64,000 bases of DNA from Kluyvera intermedia (GTDB lineage: Bacteria > Pseudomonadota > Gammaproteobacteria > Enterobacterales > Enterobacteriaceae). Every line of letters begins with the position of its first letter. The stretch's first letter is position 1. Positions 1-7,285 of the stretch are shown here, piece after piece. The stretch covers positions 1,426,001 through 1,490,000 of the forward strand of contig NZ_CP139986.1 of the NCBI RefSeq assembly GCF_034424175.1, written 5' to 3'. A model generated the notes under the pieces. That model was given only the letters and a program-made list of their open reading frames with translations. It did no database searches and was not told where the DNA came from. A program made the translations under genes and the position numbers.

Positions 1-1214
1 TCGCCATGTTTGGCGCAACCGTGCTGGTACCGGTTCTGTTCCATATTAACCCGGCTACCGTGCTGTTGTTTAATGGCCTCGGAACGCTGCTGTACCTCTT
101 TATCTGTAAAGGTAAAATCCCGGCTTATCTGGGTTCCAGCTTTGCGTTTATCTCTCCGGTGCTGCTGCTGTTACCGTTGGGATACGAAGTGGCGCTGGGC
201 GGCTTTATTATGTGTGGCGTGCTGTTCTGTATCGTCTCTTTTATCGTGAAGAAAGCGGGTACCGGCTGGCTTGACGTGATGTTTCCACCGGCGGCAATGG
301 GCGCTATCGTTGCCGTGATTGGTCTGGAGCTGGCGGGTGTTGCGGCGAATATGGCCGGTCTGCTGCCACCTGATGGTCAGTCTGCGGATACAAAGACCAT
401 CATCATTTCGCTGGTCACGCTGGGCGTTACCGTCTTCGGTTCCGTGCTGTTCCGCGGCTTCCTGGCAATTATCCCCATCCTTATCGGTGTACTGGTCGGC
501 TATGCGCTCTCCTTCGTGATGGGCGTGGTTGATACTTCACCCATTGCCGAGGCGCACTGGTTTGCGCTGCCAACTTTCTACACGCCGCGTTTTGAATGGT
601 TTGCTATCTTCACCATTCTGCCAGCGGCGCTGGTGGTTATTGCCGAGCACGTCGGTCACCTGGTGGTGACGGCAAACATTGTGAAGAAGGATTTGATTCG
701 TGATCCAGGTCTGCATCGTTCGATGTTTGCCAACGGACTTTCTACTATCATTTCCGGTTTCTTTGGCTCAACGCCAAACACCACGTACGGCGAGAACATC
801 GGCGTTATGGCGATTACCCGCGTATACAGCACCTGGGTTATCGGCGGGGCGGCGATCATCGCGATTCTGCTCTCCTGCGTTGGCAAGCTGGCGGCGGCGA
901 TCCAGATTATCCCACTGCCGGTAATGGGCGGTGTTTCTCTGCTGCTGTACGGCGTGATCGGGGCATCCGGTATTCGCGTGCTGATCGAATCGAAAGTGGA
1001 TTACAGCAAAGCGCAAAATCTGATCCTGACGTCCGTTATCCTGATTATCGGTGTGAGCGGTGCCAAAGTGCACATTGGTGCTGCTGAACTCAAAGGAATG
1101 GCATTAGCGACGATCGTCGGTATCTGTCTCTCCCTGGTGTTTAAGCTGATAAGCGTACTGCGCCCGGAAGAAGATGTTCTGGATGCTGAAGAAAGCGATC
1201 AAACCTCCCATTGA
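1..1214 (+). CDS. uraA: Uracil:proton symporter UraA (5' end outside window)
   Basis: Inner-membrane nucleobase/ascorbate (NAT/NCS2) family transporter that imports uracil with protons for salvage. The reading frame is open from the first base; about 27 N-terminal residues are missing compared with E. coli UraA. The visible 402 residues are almost entirely hydrophobic segments and include the family motifs AEHVGH and NTTYGENIG, whose glutamates bind substrate in the E. coli protein. The charged C-terminal tail (PEEDVLDAEE) matches the family. In relatives upp lies just upstream, outside this window. A strong hairpin follows the stop codon and separates it from hda. Confidence 0.97.
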   Translation, partial: AMFGATVLVPVLFHINPATVLLFNGLGTLLYLFICKGKIPAYLGSSFAFISPVLLLLPLGYEVALGGFIMCGVLFCIVSFIVKKAGTGWLDVMFPPAAMGAIVAVIGLELAGVAANMAGLLPPDGQSADTKTIIISLVTLGVTVFGSVLFRGFLAIIPILIGVLVGYALSFVMGVVDTSPIAEAHWFALPTFYTPRFEWFAIFTILPAALVVIAEHVGHLVVTANIVKKDLIRDPGLHRSMFANGLSTIISGFFGSTPNTTYGENIGVMAITRVYSTWVIGGAAIIAILLSCVGKLAAAIQIIPLPVMGGVSLLLYGVIGASGIRVLIESKVDYSKAQNLILTSVILIIGVSGAKVHIGAAELKGMALATIVGICLSLVFKLISVLRPEEDVLDAEESDQTSH

Positions 1215-1221
1215 TCCTCTG

Positions 1222-1250
1222 ACCGGGCGGGATCGCCGCCCGGTTCTCTC
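1222..1250 (+). terminator. Hairpin terminator after uraA
   Basis: ACCGGGCGG at 1222-1230 pairs perfectly with CCGCCCGGT at 1236-1244 around a 5-base loop and is followed by a pyrimidine-rich stretch (TCTCTCC). It lies between the uraA stop and the hda ribosome binding site. The T-run is weak, so termination may be partial. Confidence 0.7.
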
Positions 1251-1309
1251 CTCGCTAATTTCTGTGGTAAACTCTTTTCGATTTTTCGTAAGCCCATGTT
1301 GAGGTCTCT

Positions 1310-2011
1310 CTGAACGCACCGGCACAGCTCTCTTTGCCACTGTATCTTCCCGATGATGAAACTTTCTCAAGTTTCTGGCCGGGTGATAACCCTTCTTTAC
1401 TTGCAGCCGTGCAAAATGTACTGCGGCAGGATCACAGCGGATACATCTATATCTGGTCACGTGAAGGTGCCGGGCGCAGCCATTTGCTGCATGCAGCCTG
1501 TGCTGAACTTTCCCAGCGCGGTGATGCGGTAGGCTACGTTCCACTGGATAAGCGGACCTGGTTTGTGCCGGAAGTGCTGGAAGGGATGGAGCAACTTTCT
1601 CTGGTCTGTATCGATAATATCGAGTGTGTTGCCGGTGATGAAATGTGGGAGATGGCGATCTTTAATCTCTATAACCGCATTCTTGAGTCGGGCAATACGC
1701 GTCTTCTGATCACCGGCGATCGTCCGCCACGCCAGCTGAATCTCGGTTTGCCGGATCTGGCTTCGCGCCTGGATTGGGGGCAAATTTACAAACTTCAGCC
1801 GCTTTCCGATGAAGATAAACTCCAGGCGCTACAGCTGCGTGCGCGACTGCGCGGGTTCGAGATGCCGGAAGATGTTTGCCGCTTCCTGCTAAAACGCCTG
1901 GATCGTGAAATGCGCACCCTGTTCTTAACGCTTGATCAGCTGGATCACGCCTCGATTACCGCCCAGCGCAAGCTGACCATTCCGTTTGTAAAAGAAATCC
2001 TCAAGCTCTAG
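1310..2011 (+). CDS. hda: DnaA regulatory inactivator Hda, CTG start
   Basis: AAA+ protein related to DnaA. With the DNA-loaded beta clamp it stimulates hydrolysis of DnaA-bound ATP (RIDA) and so limits re-initiation of replication. The start is taken at the CTG codon at 1310, preceded by GAGGT at 1301-1305. This gives the family length of 233 residues and places the clamp-binding motif QLSLPL at residues 6-11. A TTG at 1334 would delete that motif. E. coli hda is known to start at CTG. The Walker A region is the degenerate GAGRSHLLHA and the Walker B-like region reads LVCIDNIE. A short REP element follows the stop. Confidence 0.95.
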   Translation: MNAPAQLSLPLYLPDDETFSSFWPGDNPSLLAAVQNVLRQDHSGYIYIWSREGAGRSHLLHAACAELSQRGDAVGYVPLDKRTWFVPEVLEGMEQLSLVCIDNIECVAGDEMWEMAIFNLYNRILESGNTRLLITGDRPPRQLNLGLPDLASRLDWGQIYKLQPLSDEDKLQALQLRARLRGFEMPEDVCRFLLKRLDREMRTLFLTLDQLDHASITAQRKLTIPFVKEILKL

Positions 2012-2013
2012 CG

Positions 2014-2046
2014 CCCTCCCGGCGGCGCTGCGCTTGGCCGGGCTAC
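2014..2046. repeat. REP element downstream of hda
   Basis: Palindromic unit of the form CCCGGCGGCGCTGCGCTTGG-CCGGGCTAC, the commonest REP type in this window. It recurs at 14141-14306, 31671-31744, 42153-42226 and 56437-56466. Extragenic, between hda and the convergent aminopeptidase gene. Confidence 0.85.
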
Positions 2047-2125
2047 CCGTAAAAATGTATCCCCGATGACGTTGTGCCTCGTCCGGGCTACCCGTAAAAA
2101 TGTATCCTGATGATGTTGTGCCTCG
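2038..2125. repeat. Two tandem copies of a ~45-bp unit
   Basis: Copy one (2038-2081) and copy two (2083-2125) both read CCGGGCTACCCGTAAAAATG followed by TATCC, GATGA and GTTGTGCCTCG, with a few differences. The first copy begins inside the REP tail, so the duplication includes REP end sequence. No gene lies here. Confidence 0.8.
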
Positions 2126-2152
2126 CACCGATTCCGGGATGTGCTCCAGAAC

Positions 2153-3613
2153 CTACGCTCCAGTGTCCAAATCATTCAGCAGATGCTGCATCAGCAGCGG
2201 AATCGGTCTTCCCGATGCCACGCTTTTCCCTCCCTCGCGCCACAATGCCGTACCGCTGATATCGAGATGTGCCCACGGAATATTCTCCGGACAAAAATGA
2301 TGCAGCAACCATGCCGCAGAAGCACTAATAGCAGCATTATTGGTCGGCGTATTACACAAATCGGCAATGGCGCTTTCCGTTTGCTTTTTAAGGCGCGCAT
2401 CCAGCGGCAACGACCATACCTCATCACCGCTCTGCTCGCCGGCAGCGGTCAGCGCACAGCGTAAAGCATTATCCTGGGTCATTAACCCACTCAACTCGTA
2501 GCCCAGTGCTTTAACCACTGCACCCGTCAACGTTGCTAAATCAATGATATAACGAGTTTTAGGGTGACGTTGGCTGGCCCAGGCGATGGCGTCGGACAGC
2601 ACCAGTCGACCTTCTGCATCAGTGTTATTGATTTCGACCGTCATGCCATTACAAGCGCGCGCTACGCTGCCGGGCTGCATCGCATCCGGGCCGATAGCAT
2701 TTTCCGCCAGCGCCAGTACGCCCATGACCCGCACCGGCAGGCCAAGCTCAGCGATGCTCAGCATCAGGCCGAGGACGTTTGCCGCGCCACACATGTCATA
2801 TTTCATGGTGTACATGCCTGCGCCTTCTTTTAGCCACAGGCCACCGGTATCAAAGGTCACGCCTTTACCGACGTAGCTACGCACCGGGCCGCTGCTTGCA
2901 CCATCGTAATGAATGGCTAACAGGCGTGGAGGGCGAGTCGAGCCTTTGCCGACCGCATGCAGCAGACCAAGACCCTGCTCAACGATGGCATTTTCATCCA
3001 GCACTTCGCAGCGCAGGGAAGAGAAATTGGCGCACAGGCGCTGAGCTTCGTCCACGACAAACTGCGGCGTACAGTGTTCAGAGGGAATATCAGCCAGACG
3101 GCGCGCGGCAATCATCCCGTTGGCGATGGCCTGCTGTTGGCTGAATAATGTCTCCAGCCGCGCGGATTCGCTCTTCGCACAGTAGGCATTGATTTGCGCC
3201 AGACGTGTGATGTGGTTAGGTGATTTTTTTAGCCCGAGATCCGTCAACCTATGCGCCTGATTGAAGAGGAAGCGCAGGGTTTTTGCCAGCACGGTGTCAT
3301 GAATACGGGTACAGTCCAGCAGAACGTCGTTGCAAGCGGGTGTGGCAAGTAGCGGGCGAAGCGCGTCAAGAAGCGAATCAGTCAGGCTGTCCTGCCAGGC
3401 ATCGAGCGGAACCACGGTAATACGTGCAAACGGCTCGCAGCCAAAGCACGTATCCGCCAGCGTCCCCTGTTCGGCATGCGCCGTCATTTCGGCAATCAGC
3501 GGGTTATCGCGCAATGGTTTTTCCAAAAGCAGGGCGCTGCCGGGGAAGGTAATTAAATGGTTCTGTTTCAATTCACTGGCAAGCGTCGTGATTAAACGGT
3601 AGTTAATCATCAT
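2153..3613 (-). CDS. M17 (leucyl aminopeptidase/PepB family) metallopeptidase
   Basis: Cytosolic two-metal aminopeptidase of 486 residues. The catalytic C-terminal half carries VGKGVTFDTGG (Lys250, Asp255), Lys262, MKYDMCGAA (Asp273) and NTDAEGRLVL (Asp332, Glu334, Arg336). Each is offset by exactly 20 residues from the E. coli PepA ligands, so the site is complete. The N-terminal half (1-165) is divergent. The ATG directly abuts the TAA of the glycosylasparaginase gene, and GAGG lies inside that gene's end, so it is the third gene of a coupled operon. Inferred role: trimming amino acids from an imported peptide or glycopeptide. It is not the backbone pepA or pepB. Confidence 0.9.
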   Translation of the reverse strand: MMINYRLITTLASELKQNHLITFPGSALLLEKPLRDNPLIAEMTAHAEQGTLADTCFGCEPFARITVVPLDAWQDSLTDSLLDALRPLLATPACNDVLLDCTRIHDTVLAKTLRFLFNQAHRLTDLGLKKSPNHITRLAQINAYCAKSESARLETLFSQQQAIANGMIAARRLADIPSEHCTPQFVVDEAQRLCANFSSLRCEVLDENAIVEQGLGLLHAVGKGSTRPPRLLAIHYDGASSGPVRSYVGKGVTFDTGGLWLKEGAGMYTMKYDMCGAANVLGLMLSIAELGLPVRVMGVLALAENAIGPDAMQPGSVARACNGMTVEINNTDAEGRLVLSDAIAWASQRHPKTRYIIDLATLTGAVVKALGYELSGLMTQDNALRCALTAAGEQSGDEVWSLPLDARLKKQTESAIADLCNTPTNNAAISASAAWLLHHFCPENIPWAHLDISGTALWREGGKSVASGRPIPLLMQHLLNDLDTGA

Positions 3614-4567
3614 TTACTCCTCGATAGGCGCACGAATGCGGTCGGCATAGGCCTGCATCCAGGCGTCGTCCACCGGTTGATAATGGGTCTTCTCTTTGAC
3701 ACGTTCGGCGCAAAATACCGTCAGCGGCTGGGTGGCAGTGGCAACAACAAAAGAGAACGTTTTGATGTTGGTTGCTGCGCCAAATTCGCCTTTGCGGTTC
3801 ATGCAGACGACGGACAGATCGCCCGCGCGACCAAAGCGAGACATTAGCTTATCTTCCAGTTCGTACACCACTGAATCTGCCGCCTGCTGTGGAGTCATGC
3901 CTTGTTCCATTCGGCGGACGATTTCATAGCTGGTGCAGCCTTTCATCAGGTCTTCGCCAACGCCGGTCGCGGTTGCTGCGCCAATCTCGCTGTCACAGTA
4001 GAAACCAGAACCGATAATCGGCGAGTCTCCCAGGCGACCGCGCTTTTTCATAAACAGGCCGCTCGTCGAAGTGGCGACGCTCATCGAGCCTTGTTTATCC
4101 AGCGCGATAACGCCGACGGTGTCGTGCCCGTCATACGGACTTAGCCCCTTATCCAGCGTCTCGCGACAGCGCTTACGATAGTGCTGCATCGCCCGTTCGG
4201 TGAGCATTTTTTTATCGCCAAATCCCTGACTTAGTGCCCATTCGCGCGCTCCCTGACCGACCAGCAGCGAGTTATAGCGCTGGCGACCCAGCGCATGAGC
4301 CACCTTCACCGGGTTAGCAATATCGACCAGATTTCCCACCGCACCAAAGGCCAGCGTGTCGCCGTCCATCCAGGCTGCATCCAGTTCGACCTCGCCGTTC
4401 TCGGTGGGCAGGCCGCCATAACCGACCGATTTGTAGAATGGAAAATCTTCGACAGCGACCACCGCATCAACGACCGATGTTGCCGCCACGTCGCCTGCGG
4501 CAAGTGCCGTAGCCGAGTCACTCACCCCTTCCAGCGCCATACGCCAGGTTGCAATTATTCCCCACAT
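3614..4567 (-). CDS. Glycosylasparaginase-type Ntn hydrolase, N4-(beta-GlcNAc)-L-asparaginase family
   Basis: 317-residue Ntn amidohydrolase. The family cleaves itself before the nucleophilic Thr and then hydrolyses the amide linking a sugar to asparagine, or an isoaspartyl bond. The nucleophile is Thr150 in DGHDTVGV; plain isoaspartyl peptidases and type III asparaginases usually have HGT(V/I)G here, whereas HDT is typical of glycosylasparaginases. Arg178 and Asp181 (GRLGDSPIIGSG) and Thr201-Gly202 (ATATG) match the substrate-binding set. There is no signal peptide, so it acts in the cytosol on imported substrate. The start has AGGAG overlapping the EIIC stop, leaving a 3-bp gap. Substrate is inferred, not shown. 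Confidence 0.85.
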   Translation of the reverse strand: MWGIIATWRMALEGVSDSATALAAGDVAATSVVDAVVAVEDFPFYKSVGYGGLPTENGEVELDAAWMDGDTLAFGAVGNLVDIANPVKVAHALGRQRYNSLLVGQGAREWALSQGFGDKKMLTERAMQHYRKRCRETLDKGLSPYDGHDTVGVIALDKQGSMSVATSTSGLFMKKRGRLGDSPIIGSGFYCDSEIGAATATGVGEDLMKGCTSYEIVRRMEQGMTPQQAADSVVYELEDKLMSRFGRAGDLSVVCMNRKGEFGAATNIKTFSFVVATATQPLTVFCAERVKEKTHYQPVDDAWMQAYADRIRAPIEE

Positions 4568-4570
4568 CTC

Positions 4571-5887
4571 TTACTCCTGCTTTGCTAGCGTATTGGATCC
4601 CTGAGCTTCACTGATTTCTGCCGCACGATACTGCTTGTCGAGAATGCGCATAAACGGCAGATATAACATCGCGCCAATCAGTAGATTAAGTATTTGCATC
4701 ACGCTGCCGGAAATATGCCCGGTAACGATAAACCCGCTGATAACAGGCGGTAGCGTCCACGGGATAAACACGCCAGTGGTTACTGCTACCATGCCGATTT
4801 TCATCGCCACATACTGAATAGTGACCAGCACCAGCGGTACCAGATTGAATGGGATCAGCATGATGGGGTTCATAATCACCGGCAAGCCGAACAGCACCGG
4901 TTCGTTAATGTTAAAGACCGATGCTCCTGCACCAAGGCGTGCCACTTCGCGCATGCTCTTACTGCGGGCAAAAATCAGCATGGCGATGACCAGTGATAAT
5001 GTGGCACCAGCTCCGCCCATCCAAATCATGTCGAAGAACTGCTCGGTAATAATATGGGGTGGGGTAACGCCGGCTTGAATGGCGGCGATGTTATCGGTCT
5101 GGTTTTCCATCCACAGTGGACGAATGATGCCGTTGACCATCGATCCGGAGTTAATCCCGACCGACCACAAAATGGTGATGCTAAATACCGTCATCAGTGC
5201 GCCGAAATACGAGGTACCGAAGTGGCGAACCGGTGTGGCGACGACTTCATAGATGAACTGGTGGATGGTCTGGTAGTGGGTATTTTCAAATCCGATGCGA
5301 ATGGCCAGGACGATAATCATCACGACGAGCGCCGGGATCAGCGCTGCAAAAGACTCTTGTACCGCAGGCGGCACGCCATCTGGCATTTTGATCACCAGCT
5401 TTTTCTTTTTAAGCCAGCAAAACAGCTCGGTCCAGAGCAGTGAACCAATCATGGCGACAAATAACCCTTTGGTGCCAATCCATTCAACGGGCATAACGGT
5501 AATGCCGCCGTTTTCCGCCACCTTCATAAACGGCGTCAGGATCAGAAAACTGACCAGCGCCAGAATGCCGCATGAGAGGCGATCGCCCTCGTAATGCTCT
5601 GCTAGACGGTAGGCGACGAGGAAGCTGATAAAGAGCGACATCGTTGAGAATACGGCGTTAAACGGAATTTCCACGATGGCGCTCCAGTTAGCACCAAAGC
5701 TGTGAGACATAAATTGTTGATAGCTCTGATTCGGGAACGACGAAATGACCAGCAGGATAGAGCCAACGATGATGAAAGGCATAAAGGAGACGTATGCACC
5801 GCGAATGGCACCAAGATGACGTTGCTGTGCGGTTTTCGCGGCAATCGGCATCAGTTTCTCTTCTAAAAATCCCAGAACATTGTTCAT
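4571..5887 (-). CDS. PTS EIIC permease, lactose/cellobiose (ChbC-like) family
   Basis: 438-residue membrane permease, first gene of the operon. Features of the family: N-terminus MNNVLGFLEEKLMPIA, about ten hydrophobic segments, a PDGVPPAVQESFAALIP loop at 169-185 and NEPVLFGLP at 328-336 with the sugar-contacting Glu329. The usual IHG motif, whose His is near the sugar in ChbC, reads GINSG, so Asn246 stands at the His position. That may mean an unusual substrate. No EIIA or EIIB gene is adjacent, so phosphoryl transfer must use subunits encoded elsewhere. ACGGAG lies 8 bases upstream of the ATG. Confidence 0.92.
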   Translation of the reverse strand: MNNVLGFLEEKLMPIAAKTAQQRHLGAIRGAYVSFMPFIIVGSILLVISSFPNQSYQQFMSHSFGANWSAIVEIPFNAVFSTMSLFISFLVAYRLAEHYEGDRLSCGILALVSFLILTPFMKVAENGGITVMPVEWIGTKGLFVAMIGSLLWTELFCWLKKKKLVIKMPDGVPPAVQESFAALIPALVVMIIVLAIRIGFENTHYQTIHQFIYEVVATPVRHFGTSYFGALMTVFSITILWSVGINSGSMVNGIIRPLWMENQTDNIAAIQAGVTPPHIITEQFFDMIWMGGAGATLSLVIAMLIFARSKSMREVARLGAGASVFNINEPVLFGLPVIMNPIMLIPFNLVPLVLVTIQYVAMKIGMVAVTTGVFIPWTLPPVISGFIVTGHISGSVMQILNLLIGAMLYLPFMRILDKQYRAAEISEAQGSNTLAKQE

Positions 5888-5928
5888 TGTGAACTCCGTA
5901 AAAGATTAACGGACATTGTGTGTGTTAT

Positions 5929-5957
5929 GTAATAGAAAACGACGAAAGGATTATCGA
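5929..5957 (-). promoter_or_regulatory. Candidate promoter of the EIIC operon
   Basis: On the minus strand TATTAC (5934-5929) and TCGATA (5957-5952) are 17 bp apart, each a 4/6 match to the sigma-70 hexamers. The implied start near 5923 would put the CRP-like site centre at about -61.5, the standard class I position. Weak hexamers suit an activator-dependent promoter. This is a visual prediction. Confidence 0.4.
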
Positions 5958-5978
5958 AGAAAGGTTATGGCGGAAAGG
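5944..5978 (+). repeat. Three GAAAGG direct repeats in the divergent control region
   Basis: GAAAGG occurs at 5944-5949, 5959-5964 and 5973-5978, spaced 15 and 14 bp, about one and a half helical turns. The last copy overlaps the CRP-like site. They could be operator repeats for the adjacent HTH protein; chance is not excluded. Confidence 0.35.
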
Positions 5979-5992
5979 TGAAACGGGTCACA
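5977..5992. promoter_or_regulatory. CRP-like site in the divergent promoter region
   Basis: GGTGA-AACGGG-TCACA matches the CRP consensus TGTGA-N6-TCACA at 9 of 10 half-site positions. It lies between the EIIC operon and the divergent transposase-like gene, and fits cAMP control of a sugar transport operon. Confidence 0.55.
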
Positions 5993-6051
5993 ACGTCCCG
6001 ACTTAACCTATATAAATCTCATATGATTAGTTATTTGTTTAAAGGGTTTTT

Positions 6052-6918
6052 ATGGAAATTAAGCTGCACGCCAATGCAACGACAACGCCCAGAGTCCGGA
6101 AGTATTTGCAGGAGTCCGATAAGAGTGACCGTGAATTGGCGCGTGAATTGGGGATCTCTGTGACAACGGTACGCCGCTGGCGTAATCGAGAACAGACCGT
6201 TGACCGTAGTACGACGCCAGTAGTGGTACACAAAGCAATGAGACAAGAACAAATTGTGTTGATTAATGCCCTGCGGGATATTCTGCGCGCTCCGCTCGAC
6301 GACTTGTTGTTTATAGTGGTGGAGGGGCTTGAGATCCCGCTATCCCGTGCGACGCTAAGCCGCTACCTGAAGCCTTCTTATCATCGGGCGGAGAGCGAGC
6401 TGCCGTGTGGTAAAAAGGCGCTGAAAGCGGGCGTTAAACCGCAAACGCTCACGTTGCACTATCGCTTCTTGTCACTGCATATGAACGATGATGGCGACCA
6501 TCATTTGCTGTGGGCTCAGGAACCGGTCAGCGGTTGGTGTGCTGCACGAGTCTACTCCGGTATGTCACCTTCATTAGTCGTGAACTGGCTGGATGAAGTG
6601 CTGGCGCAGTTCCCGGGTGATGTTCAATCTGTTGAGATAAAAAGCGATGAATGGATAAACGATATCCTGATTGATGCGTTAACCCACCGGCTGGTGGAGC
6701 GGAGCATTCAGGGGCGAGCGTCGCGTATAGTCAATAAACGGTTGGCGGTGCAGGTGACGTTACCGCTGGTGGACATTATCCCGGCTGCGCGGTTTTGTAC
6801 GCCGGATGCCCTGGCGGTCAGGCTGTGCACTATTTTTAATACGGGGAAGGAGCAGAAAAAACTGGGGAATATGACGCCGCAGGCTTTTTTACAAGCGCTG
6901 CGGCCACAACGCTCTTAA
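6052..6918 (+). CDS. HTH protein resembling a domesticated IS481-type transposase
   Basis: 288 residues, divergent from the PTS operon. The N-terminus has the layout I know from IS481-family transposases: HANATTTPRVRKYLQES, then a helix-turn-helix (LARELGISVTTVRRWRNRE, about 34-52), a DRSTTP linker, and PLDDLL...SRATLSRYL. The C-terminal part keeps the size of a reduced RNase H-like core. The first catalytic Asp region (normally HIDVKYL) reads LHYRFLSLH and the ERFN region is gone, so it should not transpose. No terminal inverted repeats flank it. I infer a regulator of the divergent operon. AAAGGG precedes the ATG. The stop overlaps yfgD by 4 bp. Confidence 0.65.
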   Translation: MEIKLHANATTTPRVRKYLQESDKSDRELARELGISVTTVRRWRNREQTVDRSTTPVVVHKAMRQEQIVLINALRDILRAPLDDLLFIVVEGLEIPLSRATLSRYLKPSYHRAESELPCGKKALKAGVKPQTLTLHYRFLSLHMNDDGDHHLLWAQEPVSGWCAARVYSGMSPSLVVNWLDEVLAQFPGDVQSVEIKSDEWINDILIDALTHRLVERSIQGRASRIVNKRLAVQVTLPLVDIIPAARFCTPDALAVRLCTIFNTGKEQKKLGNMTPQAFLQALRPQRS

Positions 6919-7274
6919 CGAACAATATCCAGAACCTGCTCCGGCGGACGGCCAATGCGCGCCTGGCCGTTGCTGACCACGATCGGGCGCTCAATCAGCT
7001 TCGGATTGTCCACCATCGCCTGAATTAACGCCTCTTCGCTGAGCTGGCTGTCGCTAAGATTGAGTTCCTTATACAGATCCTCTTTCTGGCGCATCAGCTC
7101 GCGAGCGCTGTTCATGCCAAGCATCGTCAGCAGTTTGCGCAAGGTCGCGGAATCCGGTGGTGTTTCCAGATAAAGCACGACGTCTGGATCGATGCCGTTA
7201 TCCTTTAAAAGGCTCAAGGTTTCGCGGCTCTTTGAGCAGCGTGGATTATGGTAGATGGTGACCGAATCCGTCAT
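6915..7274 (-). CDS. yfgD: ArsC-family reductase-like protein YfgD
   Basis: 119-residue thioredoxin-fold protein of the ArsC/Spx family. The N-terminal NPRCSKSRETL holds the candidate redox cysteine (Cys13). There are no arsB or arsR genes nearby, so the arsenate reductase name is homology only. It ends 4 bp inside the convergent HTH gene, which shows where the accessory island joins the backbone. In E. coli yfgD directly follows hda. bepA lies 11 bp upstream on the same strand, so they may be co-transcribed. Confidence 0.92.
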   Translation of the reverse strand: MTDSVTIYHNPRCSKSRETLSLLKDNGIDPDVVLYLETPPDSATLRKLLTMLGMNSARELMRQKEDLYKELNLSDSQLSEEALIQAMVDNPKLIERPIVVSNGQARIGRPPEQVLDIVR

Positions 7275-7285
7275 AGTCTCTCCTG

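Noticed and set aside
2153..3613. Naming this gene pepA or pepB
   Set aside because: The C-terminal active site fits the family, but the N-terminal half and the location differ from both backbone peptidases.
6052..6918. A whole insertion sequence around the transposase-like gene
   Set aside because: No terminal inverted repeats or target duplication were seen flanking it and catalytic motifs are lost.
6915..7274. Arsenate resistance function for yfgD (and yffB)
   Set aside because: Only fold-level similarity to ArsC; no arsR, arsB or arsA nearby.
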